From positions 31,191-95,190 of the forward strand of contig JBBELK010001646.1 in NCBI GenBank assembly GCA_037783545.1: 64,000 bases of DNA. Reading direction: 5' to 3'. Of this stretch, positions 12,601 to 22,500 are shown piece after piece (the stretch's first letter is position 1; each line of letters starts with the position of its first letter). Position numbers and translations under genes: made by a program. The stretch is from Henricia sp. BOLD:AAB3569. Its lineage: Eukaryota; Echinodermata; Asteroidea; Spinulosida; Echinasteridae. The notes under the pieces are model-generated. The model did no database searches, was not told the origin of the DNA, and saw only the letters and a program-made list of their open reading frames with translations.

Positions 12601-13480
12601 TCAAAGTTTAGAAAAAACTGGGTTGAGGCTTCCTGACTGCTCTCGCGCAAACCGTGGCTGTCTGTACACACCTCTTTGGGGTACTCCTGAGTTGTGCGCA
12701 TGCTCAGTCATTCGGACTGTCGTTAACGCACCGCAGTTTGGCTCGGCAATTTGGTCAAAGTGTGGTCCAAACGTCGGCAAATTTGGAGGTCGAAAAATGT
12801 TCCGACGAACTTCAAATTTTGCATGCCCTAAACTCTCTATATTGCGCACTTGTCATAAAAAATTGACAGACTTTCGCCGGGAAATGGCAGAGAAATTTCA
12901 AAGTTTAGAAAAAACTGGGTTGAGGCTTCCTGACTGCTCTCGCGCAAACCGTGGCTGTCTGTACACACCTCTTTGGGGTACTCCTGAGTTGTGCGCATGC
13001 TCAGTCATTCGGACTGTCGTTAACGCACCGCAGTTTGGCTCGGCAATTTGGTCAAAGTGTGGTCCAAGCGTCGGCAAATTTGGAGGTCGAAAAATGTTCC
13101 GACGAACTTCAAATTTTGCATGCCCTAAACTCTCTATATTGCGCACTTGTCATAAAAAATTGACAGACTTTCACCGGGAAATGGCAGAGAAATTTCAAAG
13201 TTTAGAAAAAACTGGGTTGAGGCTTCCTGACTGCTCTCGCGCAAACCGTGGCTGTCTGTACACACCTCTTTGGGGTACTCCTGAGTTGTGCGCATGCTCA
13301 GTCATTCGGACTGTCGTTAACGCACCGCAGTTTGGCTCGGCAATTTGGTTAAAGTGTGGTCCAAACGTCGGCAAATTTGGAGGTCGAAAAATGTTCCGAC
13401 GAACTTCAAATTTTGCATGCCCTAAACTCTCTATATTGCGCACTTGTCATAAAAAATTGACAGACTTTCGCCGGGAAATG
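8745..13480 (+). repeat. Higher-order repeat of 9 monomers (2673 bp), one full and one partial copy
   Basis: The block starting at 8745 recurs at 11418. The ordered markers are the ttgaagc/ttttccg monomer, actgttgtt, ctctatgttg, a ggttaaag monomer with gaaacatg, a gaagag monomer, caagcgtcgg, and tttcaccggg followed by a second ggttaaag. The distance between the two gaaacatg markers (9821 and 12495) is 2674 bases, nine monomers plus one extra A in an A-run near 11716. The first copy then returns to ctctatgttg and plain monomers before closing; the second diverges after about 13.48 kb. The nine-monomer unit begins with the same monomers as the preceding four-monomer unit, so it appears to contain it. 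Confidence 0.92.
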
Positions 13481-14370
13481 GCAGAGAAATTTCAAAGTTT
13501 AGAAAAAACTGGGTTGAGGCTTCCTGACTGCTCTCGCGCAAACCGTGGCTGTCTGTACACACCTCTTTGGGGTACTCCTGAGTTGTGCGCATGCTCAGTC
13601 ATTCGGACTGTCGTTAACGCACCGCAGTTTGGCTCGGCAATTTGGTCAAAGTGTGGTCCAAACGTCGGCAAATTTGGAGGTCGAAAAATGTTCCGACGAA
13701 CTTCAAATTTTGCATGCCCTAAACTCTCTATATTGCGCACTTGTCATAAAAAATTGACAGACTTTCGCCGGGAAATGGAAGAGAAATTTCAAAGTTTAGA
13801 AAAAACTGGGTTGAGGCTTCCTGACTGCTCTCGCGCAAACCGTGGCTGTCTGTACACACCTCTTTGGGGTACTCCTGAGTTGTGCGCATGCTCAGTCATT
13901 CGGACTGTCGTTAACGCACCGCAGTTTGGCTCGGCAATTTGGTCAAAGTGTGGTCCAAACGTCGGCAAATTTGGAGGTCGAAAAATGTTCCGACGAACTT
14001 CAAATTTTGCATGCCCTAAACTCTCTATATTGCGCACTTGTCATAAAAAATTGACAGACTTTCGCCGGGAAATGGCAGAGAAATTTCAAAGTTTAGACAA
14101 AACTGGGTTGAGGCTTCCTGACTGCTCTCGCGCAAACCGTGGCTGTCTGTACACACCTCTTTGGGGTACTCCTGAGTTGTGCGCATGCTCAGTCATTCGG
14201 ACTGTCGTTAACGCACCGCAGTTTGGCTCGGCAATTTGGTCAAAGTGTGGTCCAAACGTCGGCAAATTTGGAGGTCGAAAAATGTTCCGACGAACTTCAA
14301 ATTTTGCATGCCCTAAACTCTCTATATTGCGCACTTGTCATAACAAATTGACAGACTTTCGCCGGGAAAT

Positions 14371-16950
14371 GGCATAGAAATTTCAAAGTTTAGAAAAAAC
14401 TGGGTTGAGGCTACCTGACTGCTCTCGCGCAAACCGTGGCTGTCTGTACACACCTCTTTGGGGTACTCCTGAGTTGTACGCATGCTCAGTCATTCGGACT
14501 GTCGTTAACGCACCGCAGTTTGGCTCGGCAATTTGGTCAAAGTGTGGTCCAAACGTCGGCAAATTTGGAGGTCGAAAAATGTTCCGACGAACTTCAAATT
14601 TTGCATGCCCTAAACTCTCTTTATTGCGCACTTGTCATAACAAATTGACAGACTTTCGCCGGGAAATGGCAGAGAAATTTCAAAGTTTAGAAAAAACTGG
14701 GTTGAGGCTTCCTGACTGCTCTCGCGCAAACCGTGGCTGTCTGTACACACCTCTTTGGGGTACTCCTGAGTTGTGCGCATGCTCAGTCATTCTGACTGTC
14801 GTTAACGCACCGCAGTTTGGCTCGGCAATTTGGTCAAAGTGTGGTCCAAACGTCGGCAAATTTGGAGGTCGAAAAATGTTCCGACGAACTTCAAATTTTG
14901 CATGCCCTAAACTCTCTATATTGCGCACTTGTCATAACAAATTGACAGACTTTCGCCGGGAAATGGCAGATAAATTTCAAAGTTTAGAAAAAACTGGGTT
15001 GAGGCTTCCTGACTGCTCTCGCGCAAACCGTGGCTGTCTGTACACACCTCTTTGGGGTACTCCTGAGTTGTGCGCATGCTCAGTCATTCGGACTGTCGTT
15101 AACGCACCGCAGTTTGGCTCGGCAATTTGGTCAAAGTGTGGTCCAAACGTCGGCAAATTTGGAGGTCGAAAAATGTTCCGACGAACTTCAAATTTTGCAT
15201 GCCCTAAACTCTCTATATTGCGCACTTGTCATAAAAAATTGACAGACTTTCGCCGGGAAATGGCAGAGAAATTTCAAAGTTTAGAAAAAACTGGGTTGAG
15301 GCTTCCTGACTGCTCTCGCGCAAACCTTGGCTGTCTGTACACACCTCTTTGGGGTACTCCTGAGTTGTGCGCATGCTCAGTCATTCGGACTGTCGTTAAC
15401 GCACCGCAGTTTGGCTCGGCAATTTGGTCAAAGTGTGGTCCAAACGTCGGCAAATTTGGAGGTCGAAAAATGTTCCGACGAACTTCAAATTTTGCATGCC
15501 CTAAACTCTCTATATTGCGCACTTGTCATAAAAAATTGACAGACTTTCGCCGGGAAATGGCAGAGAAATTTCAAAGTTTAGACAAAACTGGGTTGAGGCT
15601 TCCTGACTGCTCTCGCGCAAACCGTGGCTGTCTGTACACACCTCTTTGGGGTACTCCTGAGTTGTGCGCATGCTCAGTCATTCGGACTGTCGTTAACGCA
15701 CCGCAGTTTGGCTCGGCAATTTGGTCAAAGTGTGGTCCAAACGTCGGCAAATTTGGAGGTCGAAAAATGTTCCGACGAACTTCAAATTTTGCATGCCCTA
15801 AACTCTCTATATTGCGCACTTGTCATAACAAATTGACAGACTTTCGCCGGGAAATGGCATAGAAATTTCAAAGTTTAGAAAAAACTGGGTTGAGGCTACC
15901 TGACTGCTCTCGCGCAAACCGTGGCTGTCTGTACACACCTCTTTGGGGTACTCCTGAGTTGTACGCATGCTCAGTCATTCGGACTGTCGTTAACGCACCG
16001 CAGTTTGGCTCGGCAATTTGGTCAAAGTGTGGTCCAAACGTCGGCAAATTTGGAGGTCGAAAAATGTTCCGACGAACTTCAAATTTTGCATGCCCTAAAC
16101 TCTCTTTATTGCGCACTTGTCATAAAAAATTGACAGACTTTCGCCGGGAAATGGCAGAGAAATTTCAAAGTTTAGAAAAAACTGGGTTGAGGCTTCCTGA
16201 CTGCTCTCGCGCAAACCGTGGCTGTCTGTACACACCTCTTTGGGGTACTCCTGAGTTGTGCGCATGCTCAGTCATTCTGACTGTCGTTAACGCACCGCAG
16301 TTTGGCTCGGCAATTTGGTCAAAGTGTGGTCCAAACGTCGGCAAATTTGGAGGTCGAAAAATGTTCCGACGAACTTCAAATTTTGCATGCCCTAAACTCT
16401 CTATATTGCGCACTTGTCATAACAAATTGACAGACTTTCGCCGGGAAATGGCAGATAAATTTCAAAGTTTAGAAAAAACTGGGTTGAGGCTTCCTGACTG
16501 CTCTCGCGCAAACCGTGGCTGTCTGTACACACCTCTTTGGGGTACTCCTGTTTTGTGCGCATGCTCAGTCATTCGGACTGTCGTTAACGCACCGCAGTTT
16601 GGCTCGGCAATTTGGTCAAAGTGTGGTCCAAACGTCGGCAAATTTGGAGGTCGAAAAATGTTCCGACGAACTTCAAATTTTGCATGCCCTAAACTCTCTA
16701 TATTGCGCACTTGTCATAAAAAATTGACAGACTTTCGCCGGGAAATGGCAGAGAAATTTCAAAGTTTAGAAAAAACTGGGTTGAGGCTTCCTGACTGCTC
16801 TCGCGCAAACCTTGGCTGTCTGTACACACCTCTTTGGGGTACTCCTGAGTTGTGCGCATGCTCAGTCATTCGGACTGTCGTTAACGCACCGCAGTTTGGC
16901 TCGGCAATTTGGTCAAAGTGTGGTCCAAACGTCGGCAAATTTGGAGGTCG
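14371..16950 (+). repeat. Higher-order repeat of 5 monomers (1485 bp)
   Basis: The marker ggcatagaaatt followed by ggctacctgac occurs at 14371 and 15856, exactly five monomers apart. The same ordered variants follow in both blocks: gagttgtacgcatg, a ctctttattg change, cattctgactg, ggcagataaat and aaccttggctg. Related blocks carrying the same ggcatag marker start at 17936 and 19125, at spacings of seven and four monomers, so the unit has lost or gained monomers. The ggcatag change introduces an in-frame TAG in the long open frame, again without any sign of selection against it. An isolated older instance is at 5162. Confidence 0.88.
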
Positions 16951-19235
16951 AAAAATGTTCCGACGAACTTCAAATGTTGCATGCCCTAAACTCTCTATAT
17001 TGCGCACTTGTCATAAAAAATTGACAGACTTTCGCCGGGAAATGGCAGAGAAATTTCAAAGTTTAGAAAAAACTGGGTTGAGGCTTCCTGACTGCTCTCG
17101 CGCAAACCGTGGCTGTCTGTACACACCTCTTTGGGGTACTCCTGAGTTGTGCGCATGCTCAGTCATTCGGACTGTCGTTAACGCACCGCAGTTTGGCTCG
17201 GCAATTTGGTCAAAGTGTGGTCCAAACGTCGGCAAATTTGGAGGTCGAAAAATGTTCCGACGAACTTCAAATTTTGCATGCCCTAAACTCTCTATATTGC
17301 GCACTTGTCATAAAAAATTGACAGACTTTCGCCTGGAAATGGAAGAGAAATTTCAAAGTTTAGAAAAAACTGGGTTGAGGCTTCCTGACTGCTCTCGCGC
17401 AAACCGTGGCTGTCTGTACACACCTCTTTGGGGTACTCCTGAGTTGTGCGCATGCTCAGTCATTCGGACTGTCGTTAACGCACCGCAGTTTGGCTCGGCA
17501 ATTTGGTCAAAGTGTGGTCCAAACGTCGGCAAATTTGGAGGTCGAAAAATGTTCCGACGAACTTCAAATTTTGCATGCCCTAAACTCTCTATATTGCGCA
17601 CTTGTCATAAAAAAATTGACAGACTTTCGCCGGGAAATGGCAGAGAAATTTCAAAGTTTAGAAAAAACTGGGTTGAGGCTTCCTGACTGCTCTCGCGCAA
17701 ACCGTGGCTGTCTGTACACACCTCTTTGGGGTACTCCTGAGTTGTGCGCATGCTCAGTCATTCGGACTGTCGTTAACGCACCGCAGTTTGGCTCGGCAAT
17801 TTGGTCAAAGTGTGGTCCAAACGTCGGCAAATTTGGAGGTCGAAAAATGTTCCGACGAACTTCAAATTTTGCATGCCCTAAACTCTCTATATTGCGCACT
17901 TGTCATAAAAAATTGACAGACTTTCGCCGGGAAATGGCATAGAAATTTCAAAGTTTAGAAAAAACTGGGTTGAGGCTACCTGACTGCTCTCGCGCAAACC
18001 GTGGCTGTCTGTACACACCTCTTTGGGGTACTCCTGAGTTGTGCGCATGCTCAGTCATTCGGACTGTCGTTAACGCACCGCAGTTTGGCTCGGCAATTTG
18101 GTCAAAGTGTGGTCCAAACGTCGGCAAATTTGGAGGTCGAAAAATGTTCCGACGAACTTCAAATTTTGCATGCCCTAAACTCTCTTTATTGCGCACTTGT
18201 CATAAAAAATTGACAGACTTTCGCCGGGAAATGGCAGAGAAATTTCAAAGTTTAGAAAAAACTGGGTTGAGGCTTCCTGACTGCTCTCGCGCAAACCGTG
18301 GCTGTCTGTACACACCTCTTTGGGGTACTCCTGAGTTGTGCGCATGCTCAGTCATTCTGACTGTCGTTAACGCACCGCAGTTTGGCTCGGCAATTTGGTC
18401 AAAGTGTGGTCCAAACGTCGGCAAATTTGGAGGTCGAAAAATGGTCCGACGAACTTCAAATTTTGCATGCCCTAAACTCTCTATATTGCGCACTTGTCAT
18501 AACAAATTGACAGACTTTCGCCGGGAAATGGCAGAGAAATTTCAAAGTTTAGAAAAAACTGGGTTGAGGCTTCCTGACTGCTCTCGCGCAAACCGTGGCT
18601 GTCTGTACACACCTCTTTGGGGTACTCCTGAGTTGTGCGCATGCTCAGTCATTCGGACTGTCGTTAACGCACCGCAGTTTGGCTCGGCAATTTGGTCAAA
18701 GTGTGGTCCAAACGTCGGCAAATTTGGAGGTCGAAAAATGTTCCGACGAACTTCAAATGTTGCATGCCCTAAACTCTCTATATTGCGCACTTGTCATAAA
18801 AAAATTGACAGACTTTCGCCGGGAAATGGCAGAGAAATTTCAAAGTTTAGAAAAAACTGGGTTGAGGCTTCCTGACTGCTCTCGCGCAAACCTTGGCTGT
18901 CTGTACACACCTCTTTGGGGTACTCCTGAGTTGTGCGCATGCTCAGTCATTCGGACTGTCGTTAACGCACCGCAGTTTGGCTCGGCAATTTGGTCAAAGT
19001 GTGGTCCAAACGTCGGCAAATTTGGAGGTCGAAAAATGTTCCGACGAACTTCAAATTTTGCATGCCCTAAACTCTCTATATTGCGCACTTGTCATAACAA
19101 ATTGACAGACTTTCGCCGGGAAATGGCATAGAAATTTCAAAGTTTAGAAAAAACTGGGTTGAGGCTACCTGACTGCTCTCGCGCAAACCGTGGCTGTCTG
19201 TACACACCTCTTTGGGGTACTCCTGAGTTGTGCGC

Positions 19236-19247
19236 ATGCTCAGTCAT
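19236..19247 (+). repeat. Left target-site duplication of the SINE
   Basis: The 12-base satellite text atgctcagtcat ends here and is repeated exactly at the other end of the inserted element. It is 13 bases if the preceding c is counted, since the element's tail also ends in c. A perfect duplication of this length is what target-primed reverse transcription leaves. Confidence 0.95.
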
Positions 19248-19260
19248 GGGGCGGTCGGGT

Positions 19261-19271
19261 TGGCGTACGGG
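19261..19271 (+). promoter_or_regulatory. RNA polymerase III A box of the SINE
   Basis: TGGCGTACGGG fits the tRNA-type A box (TGGCNNAGNNGG) except near the AG position. It begins 14 bases into the element, as expected for an internal promoter bound by TFIIIC. Confidence 0.75.
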
Positions 19272-19303
19272 TTCTTTCCTCGCCTTTCACCTCTGGGGTC
19301 CCG

Positions 19304-19314
19304 GGTTCGAATCC
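19304..19314 (+). promoter_or_regulatory. RNA polymerase III B box of the SINE
   Basis: GGTTCGAATCC is an exact match to the B-box consensus GGTTCGANTCC, which is the T-arm of the ancestral tRNA. It lies 32 bases after the A box, within the normal range. Flanking bases ccc and ggg give a largely paired T-stem. Confidence 0.93.
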
Positions 19315-19333
19315 GGGGCGTGTATGTGGATTG

Positions 19334-19400
19334 GGTTTGCAGTCTCTACTTGACCGCGTGGGTTTTCCCCTGGGGCATTTCTCTGGGGGTTTTCCTCCCA
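19334..19400 (+). other. Central SINE domain resembling the V-SINE conserved block
   Basis: The text ggtttgcag, then cgcgtgggttttcccctggg, then gggttttcctcccac follows the layout of the conserved centre of fish V-type SINEs such as DANA/Mermaid (gtttgcatg, cgtgggtttcctccggg, ccggtttcc and then a short C-rich stretch). This comparison is from memory and not from an alignment. Two TTTT runs at 19363-19366 and 19390-19393 could weaken RNA polymerase III read-through. A different central-domain superfamily is possible. Confidence 0.5.
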
Positions 19401-19520
19401 CTTCTAAAACTGCAACTTCTTCTTCGTCATCTCAAGTTGATAATATAGTATAGTTAAAACTAAAACCGTATAGTTGATGACATAAAGGGCCTTAGTTGCC
19501 GAAGATGCCATAAAATATAC

Positions 19521-19532
19521 AACAACAACAAC
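19521..19532 (+). repeat. (AAC)4 tail of the SINE
   Basis: Four AAC units close the element immediately before the right duplication. Short tandem tails of this kind, rather than poly(A), are typical of SINEs mobilised by LINEs that recognise a specific 3' end. The preceding 3' region (about 19491-19520) would be the place to look for a shared LINE tail. Confidence 0.85.
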
Positions 19533-19544
19533 ATGCTCAGTCAT
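19533..19544 (+). repeat. Right target-site duplication of the SINE
   Basis: This is an exact copy of atgctcagtcat at 19236-19247, after which the interrupted monomer resumes with tcggactgtcg. Element plus one duplication adds exactly 297 bases. Confidence 0.95.
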
Positions 19545-22500
19545 TCGGACTGTCGTTAACGCACCGCAGTTTGGCTCGGCAATTTGGTCAAAGTGTGGTC
19601 CAAACGTCGGCAAATTTGGAGGTCGAAAAATGTTCCGACGAACTTCAAATTTTGCATGCCCTAAACTCTCTATATTGCGCACTTGTCATAAAAAATTGAC
19701 AGACTTTCGCCGGGAAATGGAAGAGAAATTTCAAAGTTTAGAAAAAACTGGGTTGAGGCTTCCTGACTGCTCTCGCGCAAACCGTGGCTGTCTGTACACA
19801 CCTCTTTGGGTACTCCTGAGTTGTGCGCATGCTCAGTCATTCGGACTGTCGTTAACGCACCGCAGTTTGGCTCGGCAATTTGGTCAAAGTGTTGTCCAAA
19901 CGTCGGCAAATTTGGAGGTCGAAAAATGTTCCGACGAACTTCAAATTTTGCATGCCCTAAACTCTCTATATTGCGCACTTGTCATAAAAAATTGACAGAC
20001 TTTCGCCGGGAAATGGCAGAGAAATTTCAAAGTTTAGAAAAAACTGGGTTGAGGCTTCCTGACTGCTCTCGCGCAAACCGTGGCTGTCTGTACACACCTC
20101 TTTGGGGTACTCCTGAGTTGTGCGCATGCTCAGTCATTCTGACTGTCGTTAACGCACCGCAGTTTGGCTCGGCAATTTGGTCAAAGTGTGGTCCAAACGT
20201 CGGCAAATTTGGAGGTCGAAAAATGTTCCGACGAACTTCAAATTTTGCATGCCCTAAACTCTCTATATTGCGCACTTGTCATAACAAATTGACAGACTTT
20301 CGCCGGGAAATGGCAGAGAAATTTCAAAGTTGAGAAAAAACTGGGTTGAGGCTTCCTGACTGCTCTCGCGCAAACCGTGGCTGTCTGTACACACCTCTTT
20401 GGGGTACTCCTGAGTTGTGCGCATGCTCAGTCATTCGGACTGTCGTTAACGCACCGCAGTTTGGCTCGGCAATTTGGTCAAAGTGTGGTCCAAACGTCGG
20501 CAAATTTGGAGGTCGAAAAATGTTCCGACGAACTTCAAATGTTGCATGCCCTAAACTCTCTATATTGCGCACTTGTCATAAACAATTGACAGACTTTCGC
20601 CGGGAAATGGCAGAGAAATTTCAAAGTTTAGAAAAAACTGGGTTGAGGCTTCCTGACTGCTCTCGCGCAAACCGTGGCTGTCTGTACACACCTCTTTGGG
20701 GTACTCCTGAGTTGTGCGCATGCTCAGTCATTCGGACTGTCGTTAACGCACCGCAGTTTGGCTCGGCAATTTGGTCAAAGTGTGGTCCAAACGTCGGCAA
20801 ATTTGGAGGTCGAAAAATGTTCCGACGAACTTCAAATTTTGCATGCCCTAAACTCTCTATATTGCGCACTTGTCATACAAAATTGACAGACTTTCGCCGG
20901 GAAATGGCAGAGAAATTTCAAAGTTTAGAAAAAACTGGGTTGAGGCTTCCTGACTGCTCTCGCGCAAACCGTGGCTGTCTGTACACACCTCTTTGGGGTA
21001 CTCCTGAGTTGTGCGCATGCTCAGTCATTCGGACTGTCGTTAACGCACCGCAGTTTGGCTCGGCAATTTGGTCAAAGTGTGGTCCAAACGTCGGCAAATT
21101 TGGAGGTCGAAAAATGTTCCGACGAACTTCAAATGTTGCATGCCTTAAACTCTCTATATTGCGCACTTGTCATAAAAAATTGACAGACTTTCGCCGGAAA
21201 TGGCAGAGAAATTTCAAAGTTTAGAAAAAACTGGGTTGAGGCTTCCTGACTGCTCTCGCGCAAACCGTGGCTGTCTGTACACACCTCTTTGGGGTACTCC
21301 TGAGTTGTGCGCATGCTCAGTCATTCGGACTGTCGTTAACGCACCGCAGTTTGGCTCGGCAATTTGGTCAAAGTGTGGTCCAAACGTCGGCAAATTTGGA
21401 GGTCGAAAAATGTTCCGACGAACTTCAAATTTTGCATGCCCTAAACTCTCTATATTGCGCACTTGTCATAAAAAATTGACAGACTTTCGCCGGGAAATGG
21501 CAGAGAAATTTCAAAGTTTAGAAAAAACTGGGTTGAGGCTTCCTGACTGCTCTTGCGCAAACCGTGGCTGTCTGTACACACCTCTTTGGGGTACTCCTGA
21601 GTTGTGCGCATGCTCAGTCATTCGGACTGTCGTTAACGCACCGCAGTTTGGCTCGGCAATTTGGTCAAAGTGTGGTCCAAACGTCGGCAAATTTGGAGGT
21701 CGAAAAATGTTCCGACGAACTTCAAATTTTGCATGCCCTAAACTCTCTATATTGCGCACTTGTCATACAAAATTGACAGACTTTCGCCGGGAAATGGCAG
21801 AGAAATTTCAAAGTTTAGAAAAAAACTGGGTTGAGGCTTCCTGACTGCTCTCGCGCAAACCGTGGCTGTCTGTACACACCTCTTTGGGGTACTCCTGAGT
21901 TGTGCGCATGCTCAGTAATTCGGACTGTCGTTAACGCACCGCAGTTTGGCTCGGCAATTTGGTCAAAGTGTGGTCCAAACGTCGGCAAATTTGGAGGTCG
22001 AAAAATGTTCCGACGAACTTCAAATTTTGCATGCCCTAAACTCTCTATATTGCGCACTTGTCATAAAAAATTGACAGACTTTCGCCGGGAAATGGCAGAG
22101 AAATTTCAAAGTTTAGAAAAAACTGGGTTGAGGCTTCCTGACTGCTCTCGCGCAAACCGTGGCTGTCTGTACACACCTCTTTGGGGTACTCCTGAGTTGT
22201 GCGCATGCTCAGTAATTCGGACTGTCGTTAACGCACCGCAGTTTGGCTCGGCAATTTGGTCAAAGTGTGGTCCAAACGTCGGCAAATTTGGAGGTCGAAA
22301 AATGTTCCGACGAACTTCAAATTTTGCATGCCCTAAACTCTCTATATTGCGCACTTGTCATAAAAAATTGACAGACTTTCGCCGGGAAATGGCAGAGAAA
22401 TTTCAAAGTTAGAAAAAACTGGGTTGAGGCTTCCTGACTGCTCTCGCGCAAACCTTGGCTGTCTGTACACAACCTCTTTGGGGTACTCCTGAGTTGTGCG

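Larger units (their letters stand above)
1..19247 (+). repeat. 297-bp satellite tandem array, left segment
   Basis: This segment holds about 65 head-to-tail copies of a 297-bp monomer. The period is seen directly: the same landmarks, such as ttgacagactttcgcc or the gttaac site, recur every 297 bases with few exceptions. Copies differ from each other by roughly zero to a few substitutions, so the array is young or strongly homogenised. Indels are rare here: one 11-base deletion near 1470 and occasional one-base changes in the two A-runs of the monomer. No gene lies in it. Such arrays are typical of centromeric, pericentromeric or other heterochromatic DNA in eukaryotes; which of these applies cannot be told from sequence alone. 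I do not recognise the family. The array is already running at base 1, so its true left edge is outside the window. Confidence 0.97.
19248..19532 (+). mobile_element. tRNA-derived SINE retrotransposon, apparently full length (285 bp)
   Basis: This is the only non-satellite sequence in the window. It interrupts one monomer and is flanked by a perfect 12-bp target-site duplication. The head carries an A-box-like TGGCGTACGGG at 19261-19271 and a perfect B box GGTTCGAATCC at 19304-19314, at tRNA-like spacing. The T-arm can mostly pair, but the ends do not form an acceptor stem, so this is a tRNA-derived promoter and not a tRNA gene. A central block (about 19334-19400) resembles the conserved domain of V-type SINEs. 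An AT-rich 3' part follows and ends in (AAC)4. It encodes no protein and would depend on a partner LINE, which I cannot identify. The intact duplication and clean tail suggest a recent insertion. It occurs only once here, so it has not been amplified with the array. The family is not recognised. Confidence 0.92.

Noticed and set aside
19248-19320. A functional tRNA gene
   Set aside because: The B box is perfect but the ends do not pair into an acceptor stem, and the sequence runs on into a SINE body with an AAC tail and target-site duplications.
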